64,000 nucleotides of DNA from Excoecaria cochinchinensis (GCA_947683425.1 CANTUQ010000037.1:7394501-7458500); one strand, 5' to 3'. Positions 25,092 to 38,136 are shown, counted from the stretch's first letter. Made by a program: numbers and translations. The notes: a model not told the origin generated them from the letters alone.

Positions 25092-26608
25092 CTTTTCCTC
25101 TTTATTTGATTATTCATCTTTTGTTTCTATTTTTATGATTATCATTATCCTCATTGTTGTTCATATATTATTATTGTTTTTTTTATTTATCATATTTTAA
25201 CATGTTATATTTATTTTATTTCTTATTATTCTTATATGTTGATTTGATTGTTCATATTACTTTGCTGTTATTGTGCTTTATTATTATTATTATTGTAATT
25301 ACTACCATCATTAGTATTAGTATTATTTTTATTACTCTTGTTTATTATTTTTATTCATTATTATTCATATCTTCACACATGTTGAATTTTATTATTATGA
25401 TTTTTGTTTTATGCATGCTGAATTTTATATTTATTTATATTTATATTCTTATGTATGTTAAGTTCTATTGTTATTATTTTATGTTTTTTATGCATGTTAA
25501 ATTGTTAATTGGTTAATTTGCGCATTTTTATTATATCATTTAATTAATTTGTCACACATGATGCATCCTTATTGGCTTCATTTTGTTTTTTTTTTTTGTG
25601 TTGTATGATTAAATTCATTTTTTATTACTAACATCACTTTTATTTGTTTTTCTTTTATTTTCAATACTTATTTTTATGTGCGAGTATTTTCCATACCAAG
25701 TGGAAGCCCATGGAGATTCAGAGATACCCTTTGGGATTTAATTTGTTATTTGTATTTTTTTATTATGTTGGGTTTATTTTATTTCTAATATGTAATTTGT
25801 AATAAATTATTTTTTTATGCACGTTGATTAAAAAATTACAAAAATATTTATATTAATTAATTTGATTTTTTTCTAATAAAAATGGGACCAATGTCCTAGT
25901 TTTTTCATCCAAAATGAATTGTCACTTTTAAAATTATTTTCTTTAATTATGCATGAGAGGACCAATGTCCTCATCTTTAATAAATAGCCCGATTTATGTA
26001 TGAATTGTATTTTATTTACCAATGGGAGTTGTATTCCTCCCCTAGTTTTATTGTAATTTATTTTCATGCGCTTTTATTTACTTTATCTACCGCTTTCTTT
26101 ATGTGATTGACATGTGTTTTAATTAAATTGCATTAAAATTGAATGAGAATTGAGATGAAACGCTAAATTCAAAACTCAATTATAAACTTAATCAAGGTAT
26201 AAATAAATGGAAAGTCCCGAACCATCTCTGGTCTTTGGGCTCAAAGAGGCGAGAGGACCATTTCAATGTTTCATTGAAATGGGACTTTCAAGACACCTCT
26301 TGTGTCCCGTAAAAAGGCTTTAACTTGTATAGTCCTAGGCTCCACGAGGCAAAAGGGCCATCCTAATGTTCTATTAGGATGGAACCTCCAAGACCCCTCT
26401 GACTTGCCCAAAATGGACAAAGCAGCGCTATCTTAGGCTCACTGAGGCTAGACGACCTTTTTCAATGTTCTATTGGGTGGCGACTCCAAGAAACCTCCTT
26501 GTTGCCCAAAATGGACGCACTTATAATTTCTTACAAGTTTTATGAACCTCATCCCGATCGCTCTAAAGGCGGGCGTTCGGGGCTACCCGGGGTTCGGCGC
26601 GCGTCACA
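23973..26608 (+). repeat. 5' LTR of Ogr-4 (2636 bp)
   Basis: Start TGTAGACACCGGGTCCC, end GCGCGCGTCACA. The first ~1.7 kb matches 35783-37014 plus 40567-41105 closely. GC-rich block about 24200-24425; (ATT)n at about 25036-25090; tandem ~105-bp repeats about 26215-26520, with internal TGGCGACTCCA at 26478-26488. Frames at 24117-24564 are artefacts of the GC block. Confidence 0.9.
25036..25090 (+). repeat. (ATT)n microsatellite, about 18 units
   Basis: Uninterrupted ATT run in the 5' LTR; the same site in the 3' LTR (36829-36956) holds about 43 units. Confidence 0.95.
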
Positions 26609-26609
26609 G

Positions 26610-26628
26610 TGGCGACTCCACTGGGGAC
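26610..26628 (+). other. Primer binding site of Ogr-4
   Basis: TGGCGACTCCACTGGGGAC, one base after the LTR. This is the sequence known from Ogre elements (tRNA-Arg primer). Confidence 0.9.
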
Positions 26629-27310
26629 AATAAGAGAATTCCCTTCGAAAATACCTTAGTTAAAATATACTATTGAGTTTTAATTTAAAAAATTCATCTC
26701 TTTTCGAAATTGCATAGCATATCATTAGAGCTTTAGATTATGCTAGTTTGGTCCCTCTTTTAACCCCGGTGCGTTTCCAAAATATGACCCTACGTTCACT
26801 CAATGTGGAAAAGTGTTAAGGATAATCACCAGCCCAAGCCTCGTACCTTATGGTATATCAAATGGAGACCCAATCGATCGTGATACTCGTGATGAGATAG
26901 ACCCATTGGCAGGGACCATGCTTGGGTAGCCCTAAAGTATCACTACCTTTGACCAAAACTCATGTAATAGCTATAGATACTTTCACTAGGTGAAATATAC
27001 TATAATACCGTGCTTGCTATGTGGGCTGTCATATATTAAATAAAATCAGTTAAATTAAATGGTCTTTCATCAAAGGCTTTCATGCCCCGGTGGACCCATC
27101 TTAATTTAGTTGAATTGTTCAAATACATAATGGCCAAATACTCATACGTGTGTACATTAGATAAGAGATGTTATACTGCCGGTTTTCCACCGTGCACCAT
27201 ACTCGTCCAATGGGTTCCCTAGTAACCCTTGGATAAAGCCCACCTAGAAAATAGACTACCTTACTTCATATGTGGGAGAGATAAGGTTGGAAGGATCTAC
27301 CTGCTTGCAT
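26629..27310 (+). other. Ogr-4 leader
   Basis: Conserved noncoding leader, about 680 bp, aligned with the other three Ogre-like copies. It shares the GACCCATTGGCAGGGACCAT block near 26900. No gene supported. Confidence 0.7.
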
Positions 27311-27518
27311 GTATTTGTCTATGCTGCATCAGCACGACCATGCATCGCACTTCAATCATGCATTATCCTTACAAAGGGATATTTTGCAGCCATCATAGAT
27401 TCGTCCAAGTGGATGTGTTTGTCTATGCTGCATCAGCACGACCATGCATCGCACTTCAATCATGCATCATCCTTACAAAGGGATATTTTGCAGCCATCAT
27501 AGATTTGTCCAAGTGGTC
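27311..27518 (+). repeat. 104-bp tandem duplication at the start of gag
   Basis: Units 27311-27414 and 27415-27518 are nearly identical (both contain GTCTATGCTGCATCAGCACG). 104 is not a multiple of three, so the duplication shifts the upstream frame relative to gag. Ogr-3 has a single unit. Confidence 0.9.
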
Positions 27519-28980
27519 AAGGGGTCCCGACGATCGGCTGAGAAGGATTCCACTCTTGGGATTACCAGAGCTAGTGTCATATCAGAGCTCGGATTCTCTT
27601 TCAGAGGGTAGTGAGACTTTCTCTTCAGAATCATCACTAGAGACAAGTATGAATAACCAATCAAGTGGGTCTGATGCAACCCGGGCAATGATAGCTGAAG
27701 AAGTGAGAAAAAGAATGGAGGAGTTTGAGGCCAGAATGATGGCAATGATGGGCAATCTTGCCACTACCCTAGCCCCACTTGCTGGGTCATAAGTTGTTGC
27801 TCCGATTAGGGGGCAAGATGAACAAGGGGCTGTAACAGAGGATCCCCCAGTGGTAGTTGACCCACCTGCTATTGAGCCAAGAGTGCTATTGCCTGTAGAG
27901 CGCAGAGAAGGCCTTAAATCTGAGGTTGACTTGTGGGAAGATGAGCAAGAGGAACAGATGGTAGCAAAGGAAAGTCGCCCAAGCTGGAGGAAGCAATGTG
28001 GAGGAAGATGGAGGAGAAATTTGAAGCTATGATAAGGATGATGACGATAGGAAGGGGAATGAGGTTCTAGGATCGAGAGCTGGATGGGGATGATCCGATC
28101 CCCCAAAACTTGAAAATGCCTGATATTCCCAAGTTTGACGGCACTTCTGACCCTGCTGCACACATCAAGCAGTATTCATTGGTCATGAAGGGAATGGCTC
28201 TGACTAGGAAGTAAAAAATAGAGTACTTCTGCTTGAGTCTCATAGGAGCTGCTATTGACTGGTATCATGGCTTGGACAGGAGGTCCAAAGAAGATTGGGA
28301 CTTATTAACTGAAGAGTTCCTAAAGCAATATGATTGCAGTACCTAGATGGAAGTCACATTGAAAGATCTAGAGTTGGTACATCAGAAGGCTGGGGAGTCC
28401 TTCCATGAGTACCTCACTCGGTGGAGGAACCGAGTTATGGAGATAAAGCGTAAGATTGACACTTCTGATCAGATCCGATTATTCATTCGGAATGCCAGCC
28501 CATACTTGATAGATGGATTGAAAATGAAAGGGATGAAGGATTGGGAGTCCTTGAAGGACATTGCTATAGAGGCAGAGGGAGAATATATGGCCAGGAGGGC
28601 AAGCAGTGAGGATAATGCCAAGAAATACTAATCAAGGGGCAACCAAGTCGGCTAGTTCCAGCAGTGGCAATAGAAGTGGGAAGACAGTTGAGGTGTCGGC
28701 GATAGGCATGAATCAGAGGTATTTCTCAAATTTAGGTAGGCCTTTGTTATAGGTATTGAAGAGGTTGATAAAGGAGGGGAAGCTACAACCCCTACCACCT
28801 AGGCCAGCTAGGACCCAAGGGCAGCCGGGGCATAAAGAGAATGAATATTGTGCCTTTCACCAACATACTGGGCATTTAACAGACAATTGCTTCAGACTGA
28901 GGCACCAGATTCAGGATCTAATCGATAGTAAGCAGATCACAGATCCTGAAAAGAGGGAGAGCAAGAAGAAGTCTAATTTC
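27519..28980 (+). pseudogene. Ogr-4 gag
   Basis: Pieces of the Gag structural protein lie in several frames. The N-terminal part (LSKWSRGPDDRL, SDATRAMIAEEVRKRMEEF) is open to 27792. Then come an acidic linker, KFDGTSDPAAHIKQY (about 28130-28170), MEVTLKDLELVHQK and ESFHEYLTRWRNRV (28347-28440), and DQIRLFIRNASPYL. A zinc-knuckle-like C-x2-H-x4-H-x4-C (CAFHQHTGHLTDNC) begins at 28849. Stops occur at about 27790, 28214 and 28345, among others, so no Gag can be made. The frame at 28756-29706 runs from before the knuckle into the protease. Confidence 0.85.
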
Positions 28981-29930
28981 AGTGTTGTGCCACCACCTGT
29001 CTTTATGATTGGGTCAAGCCTACCCAAATGGTATGTATTACAGGATTTGTGTGGCAATGAATACATCGCTATCACTCGCCCTGAGGCAAGTGAAGAAGGG
29101 ATTCCAATGGCGACGATAGACTGTTGGTCCACTAGTGAGAGTGGAGAGGAAGATGAAGAGGAGAAAGATGGACAGTTCACAGATCCGTGGGATTTAGATA
29201 AGGAGGAGAGAGTTAGGGCTGTAACAAAAAGTGGGAGAGTGGTCCCCGAAGTTGAGAAGCCGCAGGACTCAGTACAAGCACCTACAGAAAAGGAGCCGGA
29301 AGAAAATACCATACTAAAGCAGCTGAAAAAGACCACGGCTCGGATATCAATTTGGGATCTCTTAAGACAGTCTCCCTCCCACAGGCAGAAGTTGGTTGAG
29401 GTTTTAAGTGAGTCTACCGTGGCCACCACGATATCTCCATTCGAGCTGCTAGATCTTGTTAAAGGGGGATCGGGAGAAAGATTGGTGTTTACTGATGCTG
29501 ACCTACCAGTTGAGGGACGCAATCACAATAGACCACTTTACATCAAGGCTCAAATTAATGACAAGCACACCGCTTGTGTTATGGTTAATGATGGTTCATC
29601 CATAAATGTCTGCCCTTTAGTGGCACTTCAGGCTTTTGGGCTAAATGAAAACATGCTGAGCAAGTCTGATTTAACTATCACAGCCTACGATAATTCTTGG
29701 AGATAAGCGTCGGGAACATTTAAAGCTCTGGTTAGGACTGAGCCTATTGAGACGTAGACAGAATTTATGGTCTTGCCTATCCCAGCGAATTTCTCAGCTC
29801 TACTTGGAAGGCCATGGTTCCATAAATTGGGAGGAGTGCCGTCTACTTTATGCCAGATGATCAAGATACCACATGAAGGAGAGGTGGTAACCATTAAAGC
29901 AGCGAGAGAAAACCAAGTGTCTGCCTTGGG
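28981..29930 (+). pseudogene. Ogr-4 aspartic protease
   Basis: The retropepsin-type protease would cut the polyprotein. The flap-side sequence PLYIKAQINDKHTACVM is followed by NDGSSINVCP near 29585. Tat-D has DNGSAVNVL at the same place, so here the first Asp is Asn and the next residue is Asp; the catalytic Asp appears to be lost or shifted by one. A TAA at about 29704 breaks the frame before FMVLPIPANFSALLGRPW (29767 on), the C-terminal half with the ..LLGRPW motif. Confidence 0.8.
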
Positions 29931-29979
29931 GATTTCTAACCAGCCATTTAGTGGCTTTCATATATCGGTGATAGGAGAA

Positions 29980-30096
29980 GAGCAGGGTTTAACAGATAGC
30001 CCTCAAGTGGTGAATATGATGAAGAAAATGCACTTCCTCCCAAGAGCTGGCTTGGGTAGAAACTCACAAGGGCAACAGTCTGCTATCACAATATAA
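29980..30096 (+). pseudogene. Ogr-4 G-patch-like block between protease and RT
   Basis: MMKKMHFLPRAGLGRNSQG resembles the short glycine-rich G-patch-like segment that Ogre-type polyproteins carry after the protease. The frame ends at TAA (about 30094). Function in the element is unknown; similarity judged by eye. Confidence 0.55.
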
Positions 30097-30150
30097 GGCC
30101 AGAAAGATCGAAATGGTCTGGGCTACAAAGGAGAGCATGGCAAGAAGAAA

Positions 30151-31560
30151 GTGCCAAAGAAGATCCCCCATTTTTCAGAGAGTTTTGTTCCCGCATCCTC
30201 GGTCTGTGCTTATACTAGAGAAGAAGAGCATCAGTGGGTGGATGGAAAGATTATTCCGGGGTTTGAAATATTCAAGGATGTCTTCGACTGGGATATTGGA
30301 GTTATCAAGTCCGCAGAGAACTTCTGGGATGAGGAGATCATGACTCATTGCAATGTCTGGGACAGGGATGGGCCCGAGGAGATTGTCACTGATAAGCTGT
30401 TACCTACTAGGTTGAAGGAAAAGGAGAAGATGGTAGAGCCAGAGCTAAAGATTGAAGATTTGAAGATTTCACCGGAGGTAGTTGAAAAACCTCCACCAAG
30501 CCAAGAAGTCAAAGCCCATTCGGCTACAACATCGGCCTCGACAGGAGATGAAGACAATAGTTATTTAGATGCTATTTTTATGCCAGAACTTTTTAATGAC
30601 AATGTTAATGTTTCTGATTATATTAATATGATGAATAACTTTGCTTACTTGTGTGATATTTCTGATGATTTTATTTCTCATGATCATAAACATGATGCAT
30701 TCATTTTTAACATTAACTCAACTAGCACAACGGCATTTAATTTCGGAACTTTGGAAAATCCAAAAGAAATTTTGATAGCATCAGACATAACTCCTGATGA
30801 GAGATTAAAATTTGAGAGAATTTTAAAAAAATATCAAAAAGTTTTTGCCTGGACCTACGAGGACATGCCGGAAATTGATTGGGATGCCGCTGAACATACC
30901 ATCCCAACCTACCCAGGGTCTAAACCAGTCAAGCAAAAGCTCAGAAGACTTAGACCAGAATGGGCGCAAAAGGTAAAAGAAGAGATCCATAAGCAGATTG
31001 AGGCTAAGTTCCTAATAGAGGTTCAATACCCGACATAGTTGACTAATATAGTTCCTGTGGCTAAAAAGGATGGAAAGGTTCGAGTATGTGTGGACTATCG
31101 GGACCTGAACAAAGCCTGTCCAAAGGACGATTTCCCTCTGCCTCATATTGATGTGCTGGTAGATAGTGCCGCTGCTTGTATGATGTACAGCTTTGTAGAT
31201 GGGTACGCAGGGTACAATCAAATCCTCAACAGGATCATGGATCGAATCAAGACAGCTTTCATCACTGAATGGGGTACATTTGCTTATCGGGTTATGCCTT
31301 TCGGATTAAAGAATGCAGGAGCAACCTATCAGAGAATAGCCACTAGAGTTCTCAATAACTTGATCCATAAAGAAGTGCAGGTGTATGTTGATGACATGAT
31401 GATCAAGTCAGCTACCAGAGAAGGTCACTTTGAGGCTTTGGAAAAGTTCTTTCAAAGGATCAATAAGTACAATCTGCGCCTTAATCCCAAGAAGCATCTT
31501 TGGAGTTACCTCGGGTAAACTATTGGGCCATGTGGTAAGCCAGAGAGGAATTTAAGTGGA
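30151..31560 (+). pseudogene. Ogr-4 linker and reverse transcriptase
   Basis: The protease-RT linker (open 30151-31038) has no catalytic motif; it ends EERIL-like KFERILKKYQKVFAW and KPVKQKLRRLRPEWAQKV, the usual entry into RT. A TAG at 31036 interrupts. RT continues (31039-31518) with KKDGKVRVCVDYRDLNKACP, GYAGYNQI, MPFGLKNAGATYQ and YVDDMMIKS, so the catalytic YVDD box (about 31384) is intact although the gene is broken. A frame change follows near 31518. In some Ogre elements an intron lies in the protease-RT linker; I saw no convincing splice pair here. Confidence 0.85.
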
Positions 31561-32230
31561 TCCTAATAAGGTCAGAGACATTAGGGAGATGCCAGTACCC
31601 CAGAAAGAGAAGGAAGTTAGAAGTTTCCTAGGAAAACTTCAGTACATTAGCCGGTTTATTGCCAAGCCAGCTTCAGTATGTGAGCCCATCTTTAAGCTTC
31701 TCAGGAAGAATCAACCGATGGTATGGAATAATGATTGTCAATTGTCTTTTGATACTATTAAGAATTATCTCCTAAACCCGCTAGTTTTAAGACCACCACG
31801 ACGTGCCAAGCCGCTAATCCTGTATTTAGCGATAGAAGACAGTTCAGTGGGTGCCATGATGGTTCAGGAGGATGAATTTGGAGTGGAGTTTGTTGTTTAC
31901 TACCTTAGCAAGAAATTCCTGACATATGAAGCTAAATATGTTGAAGTAGAAAAGATTTTCTTGGCAGTGATTTGAGCCTCCAAAAAGTTGCGACACTACT
32001 TTCACTCCTTCAGTACACAAGCGGTTACCAAGCATAACCCGCTCAGGTACCTTCAAAAAGCACCCTCTCTACTAGGAAAAATGGGAAGATGGTTATTACT
32101 ATTGCAGGAGTTTAATATCGAATACATCACCAGGAAAACCGTTAAGGGAAGAGCTGTAGCTGAGTTCTTGGCTGAACACCCTATTGAAGGAGACCAGTTC
32201 GAGTACAATTTCCCAGATGAAAATGTCATG
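31561..32230 (+). pseudogene. Ogr-4 RT connection and RNase H
   Basis: DPNKVRDIREMPVPQ, FLGKLQYISRFIA and CEPIFKLLRKNQPMVWN precede an RNase H with LILYLAIEDSSVGAMM and YYLSKKFLTYEAKY (31556-31975). A TGA at about 31973 is followed by LRHYFHSFSTQAVT and LLQEFNIEYITRKTVKG (31988-32170). The order is the standard gypsy RNase H. Confidence 0.85.
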
Positions 32231-32640
32231 GCCATAGCAGTACAAGGGTGGCAGTTGTTCTTCGATGGGGCAGTTAACAGTAAAGGCGCAAGAGCAGGGA
32301 TTATTCTCACAACCCCGGATGGTGAGAAGCTGCCATTAGCCAAAAAGTTGAGGTACAAGGCAACCAATAATGAAGCGGAATTGAAGCTTGCATCTTTGGG
32401 TTAGAAGCATTGCTTTCTCTGGGGACAAAGACCGCAGAAGTCTTTGGAGATTCGTCCTTAGTAATCCATCAAATCAAAGGGGAATGGTCAGTTAAGGAAG
32501 AGCGACTATTGCCTTACATGAAGTACTTCAAAATGTTGAGTAGCCAGTTTGAGACTTGCACTTTTCATTTCGTCCCCAGGGATGAAAATCAATTGGATGA
32601 TGCTCTCGGGACTTTAGTGTCCATGTGGGATAATCCAACG
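32231..32640 (+). pseudogene. Ogr-4 second RNase H (aRNH)
   Basis: WQLFFDGAVNSKGARAGIILTT (split here as two motifs around FFDGA and GIIL), ATNNEAE, then VFGDSSLVIHQI give the D, E and D positions of an RNase H fold. A TAG at about 32402 splits it. The extra RNase H between the first RNase H and integrase is the hallmark of the Tat/Ogre group. Confidence 0.8.
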
Positions 32641-32759
32641 GGGGTTGCTATGAGACCCGTGCTGATCTTTAGTGCGAAAAAGTCTTGTTTTGAAACTGAG
32701 CAGGTGGTGGATGTTGAGGTCGCTGATGGAAACCCTTGGTACTACGACATTCAAAATTA

Positions 32760-33950
32760 TTTGGAACAGTTAGTTTTTCCAGAAGAAGCCACTGAGAAAG
32801 ACCAAAGAATGATTAGAAAGTTATCTACTCAATTCATCAGTGTAAATGGCACTTTGTATAAGAGACAAGTTGATGGTATTCAATTGAGATGTTTGGCGGA
32901 GAAAAAAGCAGAAAGAGTTATGGAAGAGGTTCATGCCGGAGTCTATGGAGCTCACATGAATGGCTTAGCCTTAGCAAAAAAGATCATGCGCCAGGGATTC
33001 TATTGGCTCACAATGGATACGGATTGTTCAAAATATGTGAAGCAATGCCAGTTATGCTAGCAATACGCGAATTTGAGCATGTGCCAGTTTCAGAACTACA
33101 TAGTTTGACATCTCCATGGCCATTTGCAGCTTGGGGAATAGATATCATAGGCGAGATACGTCCTACAGCTTCTAATGGGCACAGGTTCATCATAGTTGCC
33201 ATTTATTACTTCACTAAGCGGGTCAAAGCTGAATCTTTCAAGAAGGTTAATGCTAGAGACATGGCTAAGTTCATCGAGCGGAATTTGATATGCAGATATA
33301 GCCTCCCGCACCACATTGTGTCTGATAATGGGGTACAATTCTTAGCAGAAACTAAACAGATGCTTCAAAAATATGGAATCCAGCATCATAAGTACCGACC
33401 TCAGGCTAATGGCGTGGTTGAAGCAGTGAACAAGAATGTTAAAAGAATATTGGCCAAGATGGTTCAGAGCTATAAAGACTGGGCAGAAAAGCTACCTTTT
33501 GCAGTATGGGGTTATAGAACCACGGTCAGAATTTCCACGGGAGCGACGCCATTCTCTCTGGTATATGGAACCGAAGCAGTTCTGCCAGTTGAAATTGAGT
33601 TAAAATCCTTAAGGGCAGTTATGGAAGCTGAGATTCCAGAAGCAAAATAGGCACAACAGGGATTGTTGCAATTGAATCTATCACAATCAGGTTTATCAGA
33701 AGAGACTAGCTCGGTCCTTTGGCAAGAAGGTACGAAAGCACCCATTGAAAGAAGGGGATTTGGTCTTTAAGATGATGAGGCCGGGAGTGCCAGACATACG
33801 AGAAAAATTCAGGCCAACCTGGGAAGGTTAGTTCGTCTTGAAAAAGTTACTAACGAAAGGGGCAGCAATCTTAGCGGACAGCAATGGGAATGAGTTTAAA
33901 GACCCGATCAATGTCGACATACTAAAAAGGTTCCTGGCTAAAGACCAAAA
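32760..33950 (+). pseudogene. Ogr-4 integrase
   Basis: The N-terminal zinc-binding part EEVHAGVYGAHMNG..CQLC (32920-33057) ends at TAG 33058. The core continues in another frame with WGIDIIGEI, SDNGVQF and ANGVVEAVNKN, giving Asp, Asp and Glu. The spacing between the second Asp and Glu is 31 residues, against 35 in Tat-D, consistent with a small in-frame deletion after QHH. The C-terminal part with KEGDLVFKMMRPG and FRPTWEG (33700-33945) has a further stop. Integrase would join element DNA to the chromosome; this copy cannot. Confidence 0.85.
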
Positions 33951-35060
33951 AAAAATCAAAAGAAAAGAATGAATGCTCCGCGGGTCGAAAATCGAAAAAA
34001 GACTGCCTTACTAAAATTAGGCGCCCTATCAGGGTGAAAACCGAAAAAAGGCATCCTGGGCAAAAATTAAGGGCCCAGAGAAAATGTTCAATCCAGAAAA
34101 TCTGAGAGGGCCGATTGATAACAGGAGTTTGATGTTTACAAGATTTATTCCGAGATTAGGTGTAGTCTTGTGTTTTTTATTCTTGTCAAATGAAGATCAT
34201 GTATGATGAAATCATATAGAAATGTACATAATTTTGCAATGAATAAAAGAATGCAGTTTACATTTTCATTGTTCTTTTAGTTCTATCTTAAAAAGAAATT
34301 TATCACTTATTTATCTAATGACTATTGTCTAATCATTTTGTCAGAAGTTGTCTAAGCAGATGTGTGCTGATCACCCTTTAGGGAGGATTTGATAATAGCC
34401 TTCTCTTGTAGTTCCTTCAAAAAAAAAAAAAAAGAAAAGGCCGTTAGAGATGAAAACCGTAACTGGCTCTCTAAGCAAAAGTTAGGCCAAAAGGCAGGGT
34501 GAAAACCTAAAAACAGGCAGTCTGCCCTATAAAAAATAAAATAAATAAAATCCGCTGGATTGAGTTGGGTCCATTTCAGGCAAAAATTAGGCAAAGAGTT
34601 ATGTGAAAATCCCCAAAGGGATGCATTTTCCACGAAAAAAAGCTGGTGTGAAAATCCACAAGGGACGTATTACCTTTAAAGCAATGGCGTTCGATGCCTG
34701 GAGCGATAAGGCGGCCTTACTTCAGATGATCATCCTTCAGTCAGATAATGCATGAGTCAGAATCCTGGGCATATGATCATTTGCCGGGGGGCAAAGATGC
34801 ACACTTGATATCTCTCTCAGAAACATTTTGGGGTTAGAGTCCCTAAAGCCAAGATGTCACTCTTTCAGATCCTTGGAGGCATGGTGCAGCAGCCAAACTA
34901 TATCCTCAATAGACCCTTGACCATCTAGGACATGGTCTATTCATTTTTGTAAACATCTACATCTCATATCATACACACAATTTCTTGTATATACTTTTGT
35001 GCACATAGTTCTATAGGAAACATCTAAGTGAAAACCGTCGCCATTAGAAGATGGCAACCC
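33951..35060 (+). other. Ogr-4 3' noncoding region, proximal part
   Basis: Noncoding. A loose repeat of GTGAAAACC..AAAAAGGC..CAAAAATTAGG type recurs at about 34030-34070, 34440-34520 and 34560-34680. No gene seen; the minus-strand frame 34352-34633 has no recognisable domain. Confidence 0.6.
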
Positions 35061-35064
35061 CTGC

Positions 35065-35640
35065 ACTTTTTGTAGTCTGTAGCAGACTCAGTGCGGTCCT
35101 CTGAGGAGGATATCGTTTGCACTTTTAGTAGTCTGTAGCAGACTCAGTGCAGCTCAAGAGACCAACCTCTGCACTTTTAGTAGTTTGTAGCAGACTCGGT
35201 GAGTCCTCTGAGGAGGACATTTCCTACGTTTTGTAGTCTTGCCAGCGACTCGGCACATCGCTATCTGCGGATGGCACCTGCACTTTTAGTAGTCTGGAGC
35301 AAACTCGGTGCAGTCCTCTGAGGAGGATATTTTCCTGCGTTTTGTAGTCTTGTCAGCGACTCGGCACATGGCTATCTGCGGATGGCACCTGCACTTTTAG
35401 TAGTTTGGAGCAGACTCTGTGCAGTCTTCTAAGGAGGACATTTCCTGCGTTTTGTAGTCTTGTCAGCGACTCGACGCATCGCCATCTGTGGATGGCACCT
35501 GCACTTTTAGTAGTCTGTAGCAGACTCGGTGCAGTCCTCTAAAGAGGACATTTCTCGCGTTTTATAAGTCTGTAGCAGACCCGGCGCATCACTGTCTTAG
35601 GATGGTTCCCGGCACTTTATAGTTTTGTCAGCGACTCAGT
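35065..35640 (+). repeat. Tandem hairpin repeats (~110-bp period) in the Ogr-4 3' region
   Basis: GCACTTTTAGTAGTCTGTAG followed by CAGACTCGGTGC recurs with starts at about 35065, 35118, 35173, 35279, 35390 and 35500. Between them lie GTCCTCTGAGGAGGAC and a second block GCGTTTTGTAGTCTTGTCAG with CGACTCGGC. AGTCTG-TAG-CAGACT and GTCCTC-NNNN-GAGGAC are inverted repeats inside each unit, with GCAC/GTGC as an outer arm. Confidence 0.9.
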
Positions 35641-35765
35641 GCAACTTAAGAGGATGAATCACAACATTGTTCCCGATGGAGCAGCTGGAAGGAGGCAGCC
35701 TCAGGTACGCGTTTCTTTCCCTTTCCTGAATTTTGGCTCACCAAGGAACCCACGCACTAGCCTCC

Positions 35766-35782
35766 CCAAAATTGGGGGCAAC
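35766..35782 (+). other. Polypurine tract of Ogr-4
   Basis: CAAAATTGGGGGCAAC directly before the 3' LTR start TGTAGACATCGGG; the plus-strand primer region in retrotransposons. Confidence 0.75.
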
Positions 35783-37014
<1,232 letters not shown>

Positions 37015-37026
37015 TGATAGCATCGC

Positions 37027-38136
37027 TTTCAGTCATCCCTGGCTCAAATGCGTAACGGAGGAAGATGGAGACTACATTCTGAGGGAGGTTCATGAAGGCA
37101 TCTGCGGGGCACAAGAGGCTAGCAGAGCCATGGCAAGGAAGGTACTCCAAACAGGATACTTTTGGCCAAGCATTTTCAAAGTTGCTCAAGAGAAAGTAAA
37201 GAGATGCCCGCAGTACCAATTTCATGGAAGGGTCATAAGACAGCACGGAGCAGACCAGCAGCCGATCGGGGTCGCATGGCCATTTAATCAGTGGGGATTG
37301 GATATCCTGGAACCTTTCCCCCAACCAAAAAGGCGGATGAAGTTCCTCATCGTGGCAGTTGACCACTTTTCCAAGTGGATCGAAGTAGAACCCCTAGCGA
37401 CGATCACAGCAGAGAGGGTTAAAAACTTCGCTTGGAGGAATATCATCTATAGGTATGGCTTATCTAACGTATTTATTATAGATAATGGCAAGCAGTTCGA
37501 CAGATCCATCTTCAGAGATTTTTGCCAAGGCCTAAACATCAATCTGAGATTTACCTCAGTCACCCACCCTCAAAGCAACGAAATGATGGAGGTCTCCAAT
37601 TGGACCATCCTCGAAGGTTTGAAAAAGCGGCTGGGTGAGGCGAAAGGCAATTGGACTGAAGAGCTGCAGAGTGTCCTGTGGTCATATAGAACTTTACCAA
37701 GAACAGGCACTCACCAAACACCATTCTCTCTTGTTTACGGCTCTAAAGTGATGATACTCGTAGAGGTCGGCCTCCCATTCTATCGATCGGTATTTTATTC
37801 TAAACGGACGAACATCCAAGAAAGATGCCAGGATCTGGATCTCACAGAAGAAAGAAGGGATGACGCCTATGTCAAGATCGCCACCAACAAACAAAGGATC
37901 GCCAGATATCACAACTCCAAAGTAAAGTCTAGAGCTTTCAACATCGGCGACTTGGTGCTAAGAAAGGTGGACATAGGTACGGGAAACGCAGGAGTAGGCA
38001 AGTTAATGCCGAATTGGGAAGGGCCTTATGAGGTCTCCAAAGTCTTAAGCCCAAGCACGTACAGGCTCAAAACAATAGAAGGGCAAGACATCCCCAGAAG
38101 CTGGAACGTCTAAGTGCTCAAGAAATACCACTTGTA
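37027..38136 (+). pseudogene. Tat-B integrase
   Basis: Starts inside the zinc-binding region (SHPWLKCVTEEDGDY) and runs in one frame to TAA 38111. HEGICGAQEASRA has lost the second His (H to Q), and the CPQC pair is CPQY, so zinc binding is probably broken. The core keeps WGLDIL, IIDNGKQFD and NEMMEV (Asp, Asp, Glu). The C-terminal NWEGPYEV module is present, and the last residues fall after a stop where Tat-D reads through. No start codon of its own and no upstream pol. The 430-codon frame that begins in the ATT run is not a gene. Confidence 0.85.
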
